Notes: generated from the letters alone by a model not told the origin. A DNA stretch of 64,000 bases from Montifringilla adamsi (GCA_017590115.1 JAGGNK010013558.1:19830823-19894822); one strand, 5' to 3'; counted from the stretch's first letter, positions 11,532 through 41,000 are shown. A program made the numbers and translations.

Positions 11532-12984
11532 GGGAGCAGTGCCACTTCTCCCAGGACAAAGATCTTGCCGTGGCTGGGCAAATCAGAGTTCATTATCATG
11601 TTAATCTGACTGATTGCGGTCTCCCAGAAGGATTCCACATATGGTCATCCTTGTAGCACAAATAAAAGCTGGTTTGCCTCACTCACGAGGCTCAAGCTCC
11701 TCTCTTGCTGCGTGATGCCCTTTATTCTTGAGGTGCAATTCTGGGAGATGGAAATATGAATTATTTTTGAACCTGTTCTTAGTTTTGAGTCTGAATTGGG
11801 GTTTTGAGCGTCCACCCTGTGTTTTCAGTCAGGATTTTCCCTTATTTTTGTTGTCTTATTTTGGCTCTGGTTTTAAATCAGGGAGCATGAGCTGAGCACC
11901 CCACACACTGCCCTGCAGGGATCCACGTCTTTCCTGGGAAATAATCTGGGGGAAGCTGCAATCCTTGGCACTGGTTCTGGTGGAGGCACAGGGTGCAGGG
12001 CACCCCTCACACGGGATTGAGCCGCTTGGCTGGCACTGCTGGCCCAGGGCTTCAGCCTACCTGCTCGTGCTGGATTGTTCCACTGCTTTTTGTATTTCAG
12101 AAACAAGGCTTTGGGGACACTTGTGGAGTACAAGCAAGGTAAAGGGCTCATTCCAGCCTGCTGGCACCCTGGGGTGCTCAGCATCCCCTCCAGCCCCAGG
12201 GGGTTGGTCCAGTGTGGCCTCAGAACCCTGGGGCTGTTTGGGGACAGTTTGTGGGACCAGCCTGGGGACCCTGGGGCTGTTTGGGGACAGTTTGTGGCAG
12301 CAGCTGGAGTTGTGCAGAGCCACAAGGCCCCCCTGAGCCTCCTTTTCTCCAGGCTGAGCCCCTTCCCAGCTCCCCCAGCCCCTCCTGGGGCTCCATTCCC
12401 TTCCCAGCTCCACTGGCAAAGCGTTCCAGGTTCCCAGGAGCCCAGGCAGCCCGAGCTTCTCCTGCCCGCAGCAGGTAGGGCTGCCTTCCCGAGGAGAAGC
12501 ATTCACGGCGATGATCTCTCTGAACGCGTTTTTTACCTCTAAACAATTCTGGTTGTGCCGAGAGCCTTTTGCATGCTAATGGCAGGGGTGGTGCCAAATT
12601 CAGCAGGAGCCACATGGAGCCACTCCAGGCTGCGTGAATGAAAAAAGGGAGTTTGAGTTATTGGAAAAACCAATTTGGCTTTATGGAGAGAGATTTCCTG
12701 TGCCTCTCAATTATAGAGTTATAAATCCTAAATGCAATTCATAAAAGCTCCGTGGCAGCAGAGTGAAGGTGACGTGTCATCAGTCACCGGGAGGGGAGTC
12801 GGGCTTGCTGGAGAACATTCCCTGCATCCTCTGTGAGTCCGTGCAGGATGCAGGCTGGGGCCAGCCAGGAGCCTGTCCGGGACAGGCTTCGGAGCTGGGG
12901 ATGTCCTGCCATGCCCTGGGGGATGGAGGGTGGGAGCTGCTGCCCTGGGAGAGCTGGGGCTCAGCAGAGAGAGGCCTTTCACCC
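11532..12984 (+). other. Loop between inverted-repeat arms
   Basis: Mostly unique intron DNA. It includes an aataaa at 11663-11668 about 160 bp after the left-arm TATA motif and a three-copy ccctggggctgtttggggac repeat at 12225-12300. No coding exon recognised. Confidence 0.45.
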
Positions 12985-13376
12985 TGCTGGTGAATATTAA
13001 CAACAGGACTTTTTATGTATAAGTGGCTTTTTATAGCAGAGACAGCTCTGGGCTGCAAGGGGGCTCCTACATTAACAACAGGACTCGACTTTTTATAGCA
13101 GAGACAGCTCTGGGCTGCAAGGGGGCTCCTACACACAGGAGGGGTTTCCAGGGAGGCTGGCCAGCCCTTTTCAGGGGTAAATGACCCACACTAAGCGAGG
13201 GCCAGAGAGCAGAAACTTCCCAGTAAATCTGGCACAGCCTGAGCAGCAGGTGAGACACGGGCAGCGCCGGGGGATGAGCCCTGCACCAGCACAAGGCTCT
13301 TCTCTCAGTGACCCCGGGGGTCACTGGATAACACTGCACGGGGAGCACCTGCACAGGTGAGCCGGGCAGAGCCCAG
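12985..13376 (-). repeat. Right arm of the inverted repeat, with an extra partial copy
   Basis: 13070-13376 pairs with 11223-11531. About 60-80 bp (the TATA-containing end, ggctgcaagggggctcctac) is repeated once more at 12985-13069. The loop between the arms is about 1.5 kb. Confidence 0.9.
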
Positions 13377-14185
13377 CGCCGGGCACTGTGCAGGGCAGGG
13401 AGCAGCCTGCAGCATCCGTGCCACCTGGCAGCACCTCCGGCAGCCTGCGGGGACCCCGAGCCCTCGGGCAGCTGGGGTGGGGAGGGTGGATGGCTCTGCC
13501 CTGCCCTGCCCTGCCCTGCTCGGAGCTCCAGAGCCCCGGGGCTGTGCCTGGACAGCTGCAGGGCTGGGCAAGCTCAGGGGAAAGCTCAGAGCACGTTTTG
13601 CAAAGCCCTTGGAAGCTGTCAGGAAAGCTGGAGATAAACCCTGCCCGGGTGCTGGGAAGAGCTCCTGGCACAAGTTCCTGATTATTGACGGGTTTAAAAA
13701 TGTGCTCGACTGCTGTCCCACTGCAGACTTGCCTGAATGAGGACATGAGTGGCTGAAATTCCGTGATGGAGAGCCGTGAGGAACCTTCTGCATACGCCAG
13801 CGTGTCAAAGGTTTGCAGACCTGCAGGGGATTAAGAGCAGCACTGATAATCTGGAGCTGAAGGCTCCGTGGGGCCCTTCATTAGGAACTTTCCTCCTCAA
13901 GAGCTCTATAAACTTCTGGATCAAACTGCCCAGATAAGTCTTGAAGACAGAAATTACTGTGTCAGCGAGGAGGAAGGATTAGAGATAACAGGGAATTAAT
14001 ACTGAAATGCATATGCTATAAATATAACAGGATTACAGTGCAGTTATGTAAAAGCCCTTTTCCTTCCCCGAGTCTCCTCGGGTGGGCAGGGCTCTGCTGG
14101 GCAGGTGGGCAATCCCCTCAGCTTCTGGCTTCACCTGTGGCTCCCAGGGCATCTTCTCTTGTCATCTTAACAGGACAATGGCTTC
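13377..14185 (+). other. FRMD5 intron 1, no clear features
   Basis: Includes a short ccctg run at 13495-13517. The AT-rich stretch 13680-14050 shows nothing recognisable. Confidence 0.4.
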
Positions 14186-14189
14186 AAAC

Positions 14190-14360
14190 TGGCAGTGTTC
14201 GATGGGATTTTGGGAGGGAATTGTTCCTGGCAGGGTGGGCAGGCCCTGGCACAGGTGCCCAGATCCCTGTGGCAGATCCCTGGCAGTGCCCAGGCCAGGT
14301 TGGACATTGGGGCTGGAGCACCTCGGACAGTGGCAGTGTTCCTGTCATGGGTGGTCTCTG
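14190..14360 (+). mobile_element. CR1 fragment, plus orientation
   Basis: gggagggaattgttcctggc followed by ggcaggccctggcacagg and cagtgcccaggccagg. Confidence 0.7.
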
Positions 14361-15099
14361 AGGCCCCTTCCCACCCACTCCCCTCAGTGCCAGTGTCCTG
14401 CTGCCCCCCTCACCCGGAGGTGCAGGCACTGCCCCAGCCCTGCCCTGCCCCTTGGGACCCCCTCCCCTGCCTGGGGGAGCCCCCAGCCCCTCCTGGGGCC
14501 CTGGGAGGGGGGTCAGTGCAGGCAGCGATCCCTTGGAGCACTCTGCTCCAGCTGCTCTGGATTTGGGGGCTGCTTATTCCCTGCCTGGAAAGGAATATTC
14601 TCGGCCTATTTTTGCCCATTTCCTCCTCATTCCAGGGCTTAGCAGAGGCTCTGGCTCACGGTGGGGGCTGAGAGCTGTCAGTCAGGACTTGGCCCAGCCT
14701 GCAGAGCCAACATTAACTTTGTCTGAGGGGTGATAAATCCTGGGCTCGTACAGCACGGTGCTGAACTTGGAAAATGAAGCATTTAAACCACAATATTGCA
14801 GTCAAATTGCTGGTGAAAATCTCTTCATGTTGGCAGTGGAGCTGGAGGGTCTTTGATCTCTCCCAGCTCAGATGTTGCTGCCAAAGAGACTTAAGCTAAA
14901 ACTTCACTTTGTAAAATAGACTTTTTCTGACGGTTTCCTTTAAAAAAATAATCTCCTCCTAAGCTCAGGAAGCAGGGACGAGTGGGCAGCCCACAAGGAG
15001 ATTTCCAACCCAAATAATGCAGGAAGGAGCCACTTTCAGCTGCTTCTGCTGCTTCTGTAAATCCTGGGCTTAATCCCAGGAGCAGCTGGGGGGGAACGT

Positions 15100-15352
15100 G
15101 GCATTGAGCCCCAGGAATGGAAATGTTGAGGTGGGGCTGGGGTCTGGCACCCCGGGAGTGGAAATGCTGAGGTGGGGCTGGGGTCTGGCACCTCAGGAAT
15201 GGAAATGCTGAGGTGGGCTGGGGTCTGGCACCCCAGGTGTGGAAATGCTGAGGTGGGCTGGGGTCTGGCACCCCGGGAATGGAAATGCTGAGGTGGGCTG
15301 GGGTCTGGCACCTCAGGAGTGGAAATGCTGAGGTGGGCTGGGGTCTGGCGGG
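15100..15352 (+). repeat. 40-bp minisatellite, six copies
   Basis: Units with ggaatggaaatgctgaggtg and ggctggggtctggca. Confidence 0.95.
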
Positions 15353-15744
15353 GGATGCTGCAGGGGCTGCGGAGGTGGCAGGTGAGGGTGGCAGCAGGGC
15401 TGGGCACAGGCTGGGAAGCGAAGACGCTTCCCCAGCTGTGGGGCTGGTGCTGTGCCACAACTGCCTGAGAGCTGAGGAGAGGCCATGTCATGGCATGGGG
15501 TAAATGCTCTGGAACGTGGCTGTCCTCCCATCCCTGCAGCCAGGACTTTGGGACAGGGCTCATCCCCTGTGCAGTGCTGTCACTGGGGTGGGACTGAAGG
15601 CTCCTGCCTCAACTCAGCCCTCTGGTCATTTGCAGATCAGCTGCTATTTTTAAATCTCTTTTTTTTTTTCATTTATTTTTCTATCTGTGGGTGACCCTAA
15701 TTTTGGCTGAGAAGCTCAGAAAAGCAAAGAATGCAAGGTTACTT

Positions 15745-15975
15745 TAATCTTCTTGAAGTTGGGCAGTCCCCTGGGCCACTGTGTCCCAGGCTGCTCCAGC
15801 CCCAGTGTCCAGCCTGGCCTTGGGCACTGCCAAGGATCCAGGGGCAGCCACAGCTGCTCTGGGCACCTGTGCCAGGGCCTGCCCACCCTGCCAGGGAACA
15901 ATTCCTCATTGCCAATACCCCATCCAGCCCTGTCTCTGGCAGTGGCAGCCTTTCCCTGTGTCTGTCACTGGAGTT
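15745..15975 (-). mobile_element. CR1 fragment, minus orientation
   Basis: Reverse-complement CR1 3' sequence: tccagcctggccttgggcac, ggatccaggggcagccacag and ccctgccagggaacaattcc. Confidence 0.75.
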
Positions 15976-16499
15976 CATGATGAAGGGTCTCTCCCTGGCT
16001 CCCTTGGAGGCACCTCCACATTCTGAAGGTGCTTGGCAGGTGTTGGCATTCAGGGCAAGCCCTCAGTGCCAGCCTGGCACGTGGCATCCCAGCGTGTGCC
16101 AGCACTGCCCGTGGTCTCCCTGTCAGCCTGGGCACCCCGGAAGGCTGACCTCAAAAGCCTGCAGACAGACAGACAGGAGTCCCATTTTATAAGAACATGT
16201 CAAGATCCAAACATGGAATATTTAAGCCAGTGTTATGCAATGGGAGCTCTTTTAAGTCGTGATTTGTAAAGGCAGTTCAGATAATTTCCTGAAAGACATT
16301 CTGCTAATGATTAATTTAGAACATGTTTAATTCAAGTTAGAGAGATCAAAGAGGGAGCATTTTCCCTGTAATGCCATCCGTGGTTTTACACTTTCACCGG
16401 ATTCCGGGCACTGGGGGGTGCCTGCTGTGTCCTTCCCTGCAATTCCCCTGTGAAGATCTCAGAGGGAAGCGTTCTGCAGGCTCCGTGCTGGTTTGGGGC

Positions 16500-17660
16500 A
16501 GGGGAAGGAAGGGAGAGGAGCCTCGAGCCCATCCCTGAGATTTGCTCAGGGGAGGGACGGGATGCTGGGGATGTGGAATCAGCCCTCCCCTCCCGCAGCA
16601 GCGGCTACGGGTGGCTCTGGCAGTCCTTCCCTGGGCTCTAGCGGGGATGATTCAGGAGTCTGAGCTCCGTGGGTCTCTGCAGGGCCGGGCCCGCTGCTCG
16701 GCTGGGCTGCAGCAGCAGCTCCAGAGCGCCGGGGCTGCTCCAGGGCTCGCAGCTGCTGCACCGAGCCCAGAGAGGAGCCACGGAGCCGGCAAGGGCTGGA
16801 GAGGAGCTCAGGGGGGCCCTTCTCGGTGTCTCCAGCTCCCTGACAGCAGGAGGGACCCCCAGAGGGTCGGGCTGTGCCCCCAGGGAACAGGGACAGGAGG
16901 AGAGGGAGCAGCCTCGGGCGGGACGCCGGGAAAACTCCGTGGTGCCAAGGGCTCTCCAGCTGCCCAGGGCAGGGCTGGAGCCCCCATCCCTGCGGGGTTT
17001 AAAGGCTGCGGATGTGGCACTTGGGCATGGGTTAGTGCTGTCCTCGGCGGTGCCGGGGCTGGTTGCACTCGGTGGTCTCGGGGGGCTTTTCCACCCTCGG
17101 TGTCCGTGACTGCCTCCGGCGGGGCCGGGCTGGAGCTGGGGCTGCTCATCCCCGGCCCGGGCCGCGGGGCACGGCTGCCATGTGTGAAACCCTCTTTATT
17201 CACAGCACAAACACATTCCTGGTGCGGCAGCGAGCCCCAGGCACGGGATCCTGCGTCCCGTGGGCTTCCCCCGCCGCAGTCCGCGGCAGCTGAGCGGCTG
17301 TGTGATCCGATAACGCGCTCATTTGATCCGATAACGCGCTCATTTGATCCGATAACGCGCGTTCCGTGTACGTGTCGGGAAGCGATGTGCCTGCCGTGTT
17401 TGTGGGAAGGCAGCAGGCAGGGCTGTCAGGAGCAGCCTTTGATCCGCGGAGATGCGCGGCGGCTCCGCACTCCGGGGCTGCCGGCGGCTCAATCACCGGC
17501 ATCCGGCGGGGAGCGGCATGGCAGGGGTTAATGGCTCAAACCACGGGCCACCGGTAGAGCAGCGGGGGTCTGCAGCCCCCAGCCGAAGGGCAGGAGGGTT
17601 TTGGGGGTGTGGTGGCCAAATCTCGGCGCAGGAGCAGCCCGGGGGCTGGGCACACAAACC
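16500..17660 (+). promoter_or_regulatory. CpG-rich block upstream of FRMD5 exon 2
   Basis: Rising CpG density, highest at 17040-17540 (ccggcggctcaatcaccggc and neighbours). It could be an internal alternative FRMD5 promoter or simply GC-rich intron. No conserved first exon recognised. Confidence 0.35.
17303..17362 (+). repeat. 21-bp CpG-containing repeat, three copies
   Basis: Three near-perfect units with core gatccgataacgcgc spaced 21 bp. Each unit has a GATA motif and two CGs. Confidence 0.95.
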
Positions 17661-17752
17661 CACCCGTGTTTAGCCGGGTGCGGAGCCGGGTGAGGAGAGG
17701 CCGGTACGAAGCAGACCCTGCAGGACGATAATGCTTTCTGTCAGGGCCATGA

Positions 17753-34961
<17,209 letters not shown>

Positions 34962-35650
34962 AGGCAGGAGCCACCACGGGGGCCTGGACCTGCCGCCGTC
35001 ACTCACTAACCCTCCCCTCCCGACCCCGAGCCCGGCCGGCCGAGGAGGCGGCTTTCCGGGAGGAAGAGGAGGGTGGGCGCAGCCCCCGGAGCCCCCTCCT
35101 CCCCGTGCTCCCACCCCCGGAGCCCGCACAACACCTCCCGCCCCGATCCCCCGCGCACGACTTGGGAAGCACCGAGCAGAGGGGAATTCTTTGCTCTGCC
35201 ACCCCGGCCGGGGCTGGCGGGGCCGTTCCGCAGGAGCTTTAGCAATGGTGCTACTGGGGTTTCGTTTAACACTCGTGTACTGTTACGGTACTCAATCCGC
35301 ACTGTGCCCGCCACCCCCGCCCTCCACGAACCGCTTGGCAGAGCCCTCCCTGCTCACCGGAGCCTCCTAGGAGGTGACACAGCCGCCAGGCTCCGGGGAC
35401 GCCCCGGTGCCCTCCTCGCCACAGCGCAGCCATCCGGAGCCCTCGCCCTGCTGCGGACTCGGCCCTTCGCCACTTTTTTAAGCCTTGAAGCATCGGTGCT
35501 CCCGAGGGCAGGGGAGCATGGAAGCCAGGGGACGCCGGGCACGCACGGCCAAACCTGGCGTGGAGCTGTAGTGACTGTGTCAGATTTATTGGGATGACCT
35601 TTACCCTCCGCCAGTTGTACCTGTTTTGTAAAAAAAACAAGCAAAAAGAA

Positions 35651-35653
<3 letters not shown>

Positions 35654-35683
<30 letters not shown>

Positions 35684-36123
35684 AAAAAAAAAAAAAAGAG
35701 ACCTTCCTCTATCCCTATTTTAACAAGGAAATGCTATTTTGTTATCAAATCTAATCCAGTCTTTTTTTACTTTATGGATGGGGTGACCGTGGGTGCCGCT
35801 ACCGAGCAGTTCCCAGTGAGCAAAGGTTTCAGAGTAAACGCCGGGAGCCCAAGGCCAGCTGAGCCCTGCTGGGCTTGGGACAGAGAAGGAGCTCTGGTTT
35901 TGGGACTCCTCCCAAGAGGACACAAGTTTGGAAGCGCAGGTGACACTGAAGAAGCCAACGGACACCTTTAGCCCCGACCGTCGTTGAGTGCAAGTCAATA
36001 AACCCAACTCATCGTGCTGGTGATGATCCCCAGACTGTTGGTCAGGAGCAGCAGCAGCCCATCCACAGGCAGCAATAACAGCCAGTTCTGGTTAGGTTGG
36101 GGTGACAAGTTGGACACGTCAGG

Positions 36124-36173
<50 letters not shown>

Positions 36174-36237
36174 AAAAAACAGAGGGGGAATATTCTCAAG
36201 CTAAACAGAGACAACTCTTTTCCCAACCCAAGGAAAA

Positions 36238-36268
<31 letters not shown>

Positions 36269-36290
36269 GAAAAAGAAAAAAACCCAAACC
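35654..36290 (+). repeat. Three long A-rich tracts in and after the FRMD5 3'UTR
   Basis: 35654-35697, 36124-36177 and 36235-36283 are near-pure A runs of about 40-50 bases with a few G or C interruptions. They flank the AATAAA at 35997. Confidence 0.95.
35997..36002 (+). terminator. FRMD5: Proximal poly(A) signal of FRMD5
   Basis: Canonical AATAAA about 1.04 kb after the stop codon, followed by a TG-containing stretch (catcgtgctggtgatg) that could act as the downstream element. Confidence 0.55.
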
Positions 36291-36564
36291 AGAAGGGTGA
36301 AAACAGCTGAGCAAGTCTAATTTCATCTCAGGGAGAGATTTTTCTGTAAGCTGGGGCCATAACTGCAGTTTTACAAAGCCTGATGTCTGTGTTGTATTTG
36401 GGCATCCAGCACCCACCGCCGGGCGGGACGGTGACGTTGGGCCACACGGGCTCCTTGTCACTGCAATAAGGGGACAGGTCCCCTCGGGGCACAGTCCCCC
36501 TGCCCGGGTCACAGCCCGCTCACAGCACGAGGCCCGAGGAGGGCTGGGGTCCAGCCCCGGCTCC

Positions 36565-36662
36565 AGAGCACGGCAGGAGCCCCGGGGAAGGCTCCAGGAG
36601 CCCCGGGGAAGGCTCCAGCAGCCCCAGGGAAGGCTCCAGGAGCCCCAGGGAAGGCTCCAGGA
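36565..36662 (+). repeat. 21-bp repeat in the FRMD5 3'UTR
   Basis: Four units of ggaaggctccaggagccccg type. Confidence 0.9.
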
Positions 36663-37389
36663 GGCGGAGGAGCGATTTTTTTTACATGATAATCCTGTTT
36701 TATGCAACATAGCAGAATTAACTCTTAGTGTAGTGTTCCTACCTCAGCCCATAGCGCTGATGTTTCTATGCAGTTGTGCTCGTCCCGACGCTGACATTTT
36801 TTACCCCGGGTTAACGCTGCAGTGTCGTCCTTCCTCCTCCTCCTCCTCCTCCTCTCCTCACTGCAATGTTCTGTGTGACGTGTGACAGCACAGCTCCATC
36901 CCACGTGCTCCATCCTTCTCGGACACGTCCTCCGAGCCCCCAGCTGGGCCCTTCCACCTTGGCTTTCCTCGGGTAACGCTCTGTGCCAGCCCCAGGTCAC
37001 CTCTGCCGTTGTCCCCCAGCGTTTTACTGCAGAACCACGAGAATTGGTGATTTTCCGTTGTACGTTTCTCCCGTCGCTCCCAGGTCCTGTCGTGTGTTTC
37101 AGGCCCTGTTAGTTTTACCAGTCTTTCTATCAAAGTGTGTTTCCGTAGGTTCTGAGATCAGAAACCCATGAATCTCGTCCTAGCATACTGCATCTTTCAG
37201 CAGTAGACAGTAAAATACCTGAAAATGTGAATTTCTTAGTTTTCATAAAGAAAACCTAGAGATTAACCTTTCATGTGCCAAATACTGTAAGTTACATCTT
37301 TTTTTCCTTCAAAATGTACCTTTTTCTACATATCCAATACCTTAGCTAGCATAAAATCATTGGTGCCATGAAAAGTATTTTTAAATTTA

Positions 37390-37395
37390 AATAAA
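37390..37395 (+). terminator. FRMD5: Distal poly(A) signal of FRMD5
   Basis: AATAAA in an AT-rich context. The nearest convincing WDR76 signal on the other strand is at 37716, so the two transcripts would end about 300 bp apart without overlap. Confidence 0.5.
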
Positions 37396-37715
37396 TATTT
37401 AAATATCATGAAAAGCAGAGTTGGGATGAGCTTTGTTCGGTGATTCTGATTTTTCTTGTGAAAAGAGCTCAAACTGTGAGAAATTTGGTCTTTTAGCAGC
37501 TTCTCACTGGAGTGAGAGTTCCAGAGCTGCAGGTGAGTCCCTCGCATGTCTCTGTACTCCAGGAGCACAATTTTACAAATGCACCCAGGAGTTTTGGCCC
37601 CCTCACAAGGAAGGAACTGAGGGGCTAGAGCCCCAGGAGTGGCTGAGGGAGCTGGGGGCTCAAGGATCACTTTTATTTCCATGGAAGACATGGGTGCCAA
37701 AGGCAGTTTAAACTA

Positions 37716-37721
37716 TTTATT
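37716..37721 (-). terminator. WDR76: WDR76 poly(A) signal
   Basis: Minus-strand AATAAA about 115 bp after the WDR76 stop codon. A second copy at 37672-37677 could be used instead. Confidence 0.65.
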
Positions 37722-37837
37722 TTAAGACTTTCAAAGTACATTTCTGTCCTGAGAAACAACAGTCAGCTTCGGAACTGCTTAATACAGAATAAACAAAGTC
37801 AGTGCAGGAAGGTAAAAAATAAAGATCTAGGACACTT

Positions 37838-38090
37838 CTATTTGAACACGTGGAGGCGGCCACTGGAGTTGCCTCCCACCAGGATGTTCTGGCTGGGGTG
37901 GACGACGTTGATGGAGCACACGGAGTTGAGGCAGTCCACGTTGCAGAAGGAGTGCAGCAACTTCCCTGTGTCCTGGAAGACCTCGATCTGCCTGGGCTGT
38001 GCCATGCTGCCCACCAGGAAGCAGTGCTCCTGCTTGGGGTCCCAGATGGCCCTGAAGCGGCTCAGCCAGCGGCCCGTGTTGTTGTTGTGG
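37838..38090 (-). CDS. WDR76: WDR76 exon 13, terminal coding exon
   Basis: 253 nt encoding HNNNTGRWLSRFRAIWDPKQ, GSMAQPRQIEVFQDTGK and GGNSSGRLHVFK, then TAG at 37838-37840. Acceptor tcccctgcag. Confidence 0.96.
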
Positions 38091-41000
38091 CTGCAGGGGA
38101 AGAGGAACATTCTTCCTTGTGAATCCAGCCTTTTCAATCATCATTTACGTCCCATCTGCTCCCTTGCCTTCTAAACCTTCAGCACTTATGCTGCAGTGCT
38201 CAGATCCCTGCAGTGATCCCTGTCCTGGGATGGGCAGGATGGGACAAGAATACCAGAATGGTTTGGGCTGGGAGAGACCTTAGAGATAACCCAGTGCCAC
38301 CCGTGCCATGGCAGGGACACCTTCCTCTATCCCAGGCTGCTCCAAGCCCCAGCCTGGCCTTGGGCACTGCCAGGGATCCAGGGGCAGCCACAGCTGCTCT
38401 GGCACCCTGTGTCGGAGCCTCACCACCCTCAGAGGGAGCGATTCCTTCCCAAAATCCCATCCATCCCTGCCGTCTGGCAGTGGGAGCCATTCCCTGTGTC
38501 CTGTCCCTCCAGACCCACAGGAGCAGCCACGGCGCTGCCCGGGCCCAGGCGTGCTGTCCTCACCTGATGGAGCTGAGCAATGTGACAGTGGATGACAAGG
38601 ACGTGGTGTCGTAGACCCTGGGCACAGAAGAGCACGTTAACACCAAGAGCCTGTGCTAAAAAGCCAGCCCTTGCCTCACACAGAGCACCAGCCCCGGAGT
38701 GTGCACAGACACCCAGCCACTTCCAGCAGCCAGCTGGAAGCACTGCACGTGCCCAGGGAACTGGAATGGCCTTCAGCTGGAACTGCAGCCCACCCTGGCC
38801 GGCAGCTCTGGAGGGGCTGCAGAGCCCCACGGCCAGCCCAGCACCCCACCTGCTCCTCCACCCCCATGAACCTGGGCTCCCCCTCCTCGGGGCAAAAACT
38901 GCCCAGCCCACACAAAATGGGAATCATCTAAATTCGGTCACAAGGTAACCAGGAGAAAAAGAACCTCTAACACAAGCAACTCACAGCAGCTTAAAGGATG
39001 AAATGGTAGGCTATTTACAGAAGAGCTGATATCATCATTATTTCAAGCACCAGCTACAAAAAAATTTAGTTTCTGAGCATTTTGTGTTTGTGCTCACCAG
39101 CCAGGTTTTGGCTGGCTGTTTCTGTGGGGTTTGATTTTGTTTGTTTTTTAAAGATTAACAGTACCTGTGTAGTTTTCTTTTAAATATCCTAAGGGAAAAT
39201 GAGAATTGGGAAAAAACCAACCAAACCAAAAGATCATCAAGAACTACATAAAAAATATTAATGCAAGTAAATATTTTTAATTTTTTAAAAGTGATAAAGA
39301 CAGAAGGGGCTTGATGATGGGTCATGTGGAAAATAATAATAATAATAATAATAATAACCCACCCAAACAACTGATATTTTCCAAGAGGATTCTTCCTTCC
39401 ACAGCCTTACCTCAGGTGGTTATCAGCACACACTGTCACCACCCTGCTGCCAGTGACAGGTGAGAAATAGGCTGAGGCCACACTTTTGGTGTGTCCTGTC
39501 AGAGTGCTCAGGGGCTTGTTCTCCTTGGCGTTCCGAAGGTACCGAACATCAAAAATACAAACATCCCTGCAACAGGTACCACAAACACTTCAGTAATTAT
39601 CCTTCATTCACCAAAAGAGCTCCAGAGCACGGCAGGCTGTGTGGGAGCTGGTTCAGAGCTTCAATATCCACTCAAATGGTGGCTCTGAGGGATTCTGGTA
39701 GAACAAAACCACCCCAACCAGCCCTCCATACAAAGCCCAGCAGGGCCCATTTGTCCCCATTTGATCTGGGAAATCAAACCAAATCCCACCTCAAACCCTG
39801 CTAAGGATGGAGACTTGTTTTCTAAAAGGACCGAGACAGCTCTGTCTGTAAATCAAGGCTGAGAATCTCCTCAGCCCCAGCCCTCCCCAGCCCAGAGCCC
39901 ACCGAAAAAACAGCCAGTTCAGCCTGGGCTACGTACACGGACCCAGCAGCCAGGAAATACTGTTTTTTCACGGGGTGCACGTGGACTGTCCGTGTCTTCC
40001 TGAAGCCAATGTCCACAGAGAGCTCCGAGGACACCCCTGGCGTCCGTCTGTCCACGACAGCCACGGGCCCAGCCCAGTGACTCACTACGGCAGTGCAGGC
40101 ATTCTCTTCCAGGAAGTCGAAGCAGGACAAGTCTTCCTCACTCCTGCAGATCTGAGCCCAGGGAAGGTTAAATGTCACCAGAACTAAAGGAAACAGGCAG
40201 TTGTTCTAACACCCCAACACTCCCCGGGCTATGGGTTTCATCCTTTCCCTCTTTAGTTCACTAAAAACCCTGCAGCCCATGTGACAGCTTCATCCAGCTG
40301 TGCAGGTAACCCTTCTGTGAAACAAGGATGCTTTCCACAGGGGAAATAATTAGGAGACAATTAACCATCCAAACCAGACCAGCACCAGCACACTCCAAAT
40401 TCCCTGTCAGAGCTCCTACAAGGTACTGTCACCTCAGTGTTCCAGCAATCAAAGAGCTGCTGGCCTTGAGCACACGCTGAGCGAGGATTAATGATATCTC
40501 TCCCTTCTCCAGTGCTCCAGAAACTTTTAATCATGTGCAGAAATGTAAACTTGGAAACTGGGAGAACCAAGGCTGTCACTGGGTTTTGGTGAGTAGGAAA
40601 CATCTCCCTATTTATGTGATGTTAATTAAATGTTGATTCACATGTCCTTGTGGAACTAGAACCTGAACTTTCCTGCTAATAGAACAACCAAAGAATGAGT
40701 TGGTACAAGCAGACTAAACCTTCCCAGCAGTGCCTCACCTCATCAAAGACAGCCTTGGTGACATCGCCACAGCGCAGAGTGTCATTGCTGAGGGACAGCA
40801 AGTGAGCAGGGTTGCAGGGAGAGAAGTGCATGCAGTTGACATGGAAGCTGTGGGGGATGAACATGTGGGCTCCTTCCTCCGTCCCGCAGCCCTGCAAAAC
40901 GACAGATCCCACAGACACAGGTGCTGATCACTGCAGGTATTTCTGTTAATGACTACAACTCCCAACGCCAAATCTCTGTCTTTTGAATGTTTTTTGGAGG

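Larger units (their letters stand above)
34962..37415 (+). other. FRMD5: FRMD5 3' untranslated region (end inferred)
   Basis: Non-coding sequence after the stop. It contains three long A-rich runs (35654-35697, 36124-36177, 36235-36283), a 21-bp repeat of about four copies at 36565-36662, and a TCC run at 36834-36856. AATAAA occurs at 35997-36002 and 37390-37395. The AT-rich, low-repeat stretch 37100-37415 looks like a distal UTR, so both short and long forms are plausible. Confidence 0.6.

Noticed and set aside
11499..11668. LTR-like arrangement (TATAAAA followed by AATAAA)
   Set aside because: No TG...CA ends, target-site duplications, primer-binding site or retroviral coding sequence were found. 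The inverted-repeat arms do not include the AATAAA.
36014..36320. Poly-lysine open frames
   Set aside because: They are translations of the long A tracts near the FRMD5 3' end.
40152..40178. In-frame extension of WDR76 exon 10 upstream (MTFNLPWAQ)
   Set aside because: It is the polypyrimidine/acceptor region cttccctgggctcag. Phase from exon 9 fits only the 40151 boundary.
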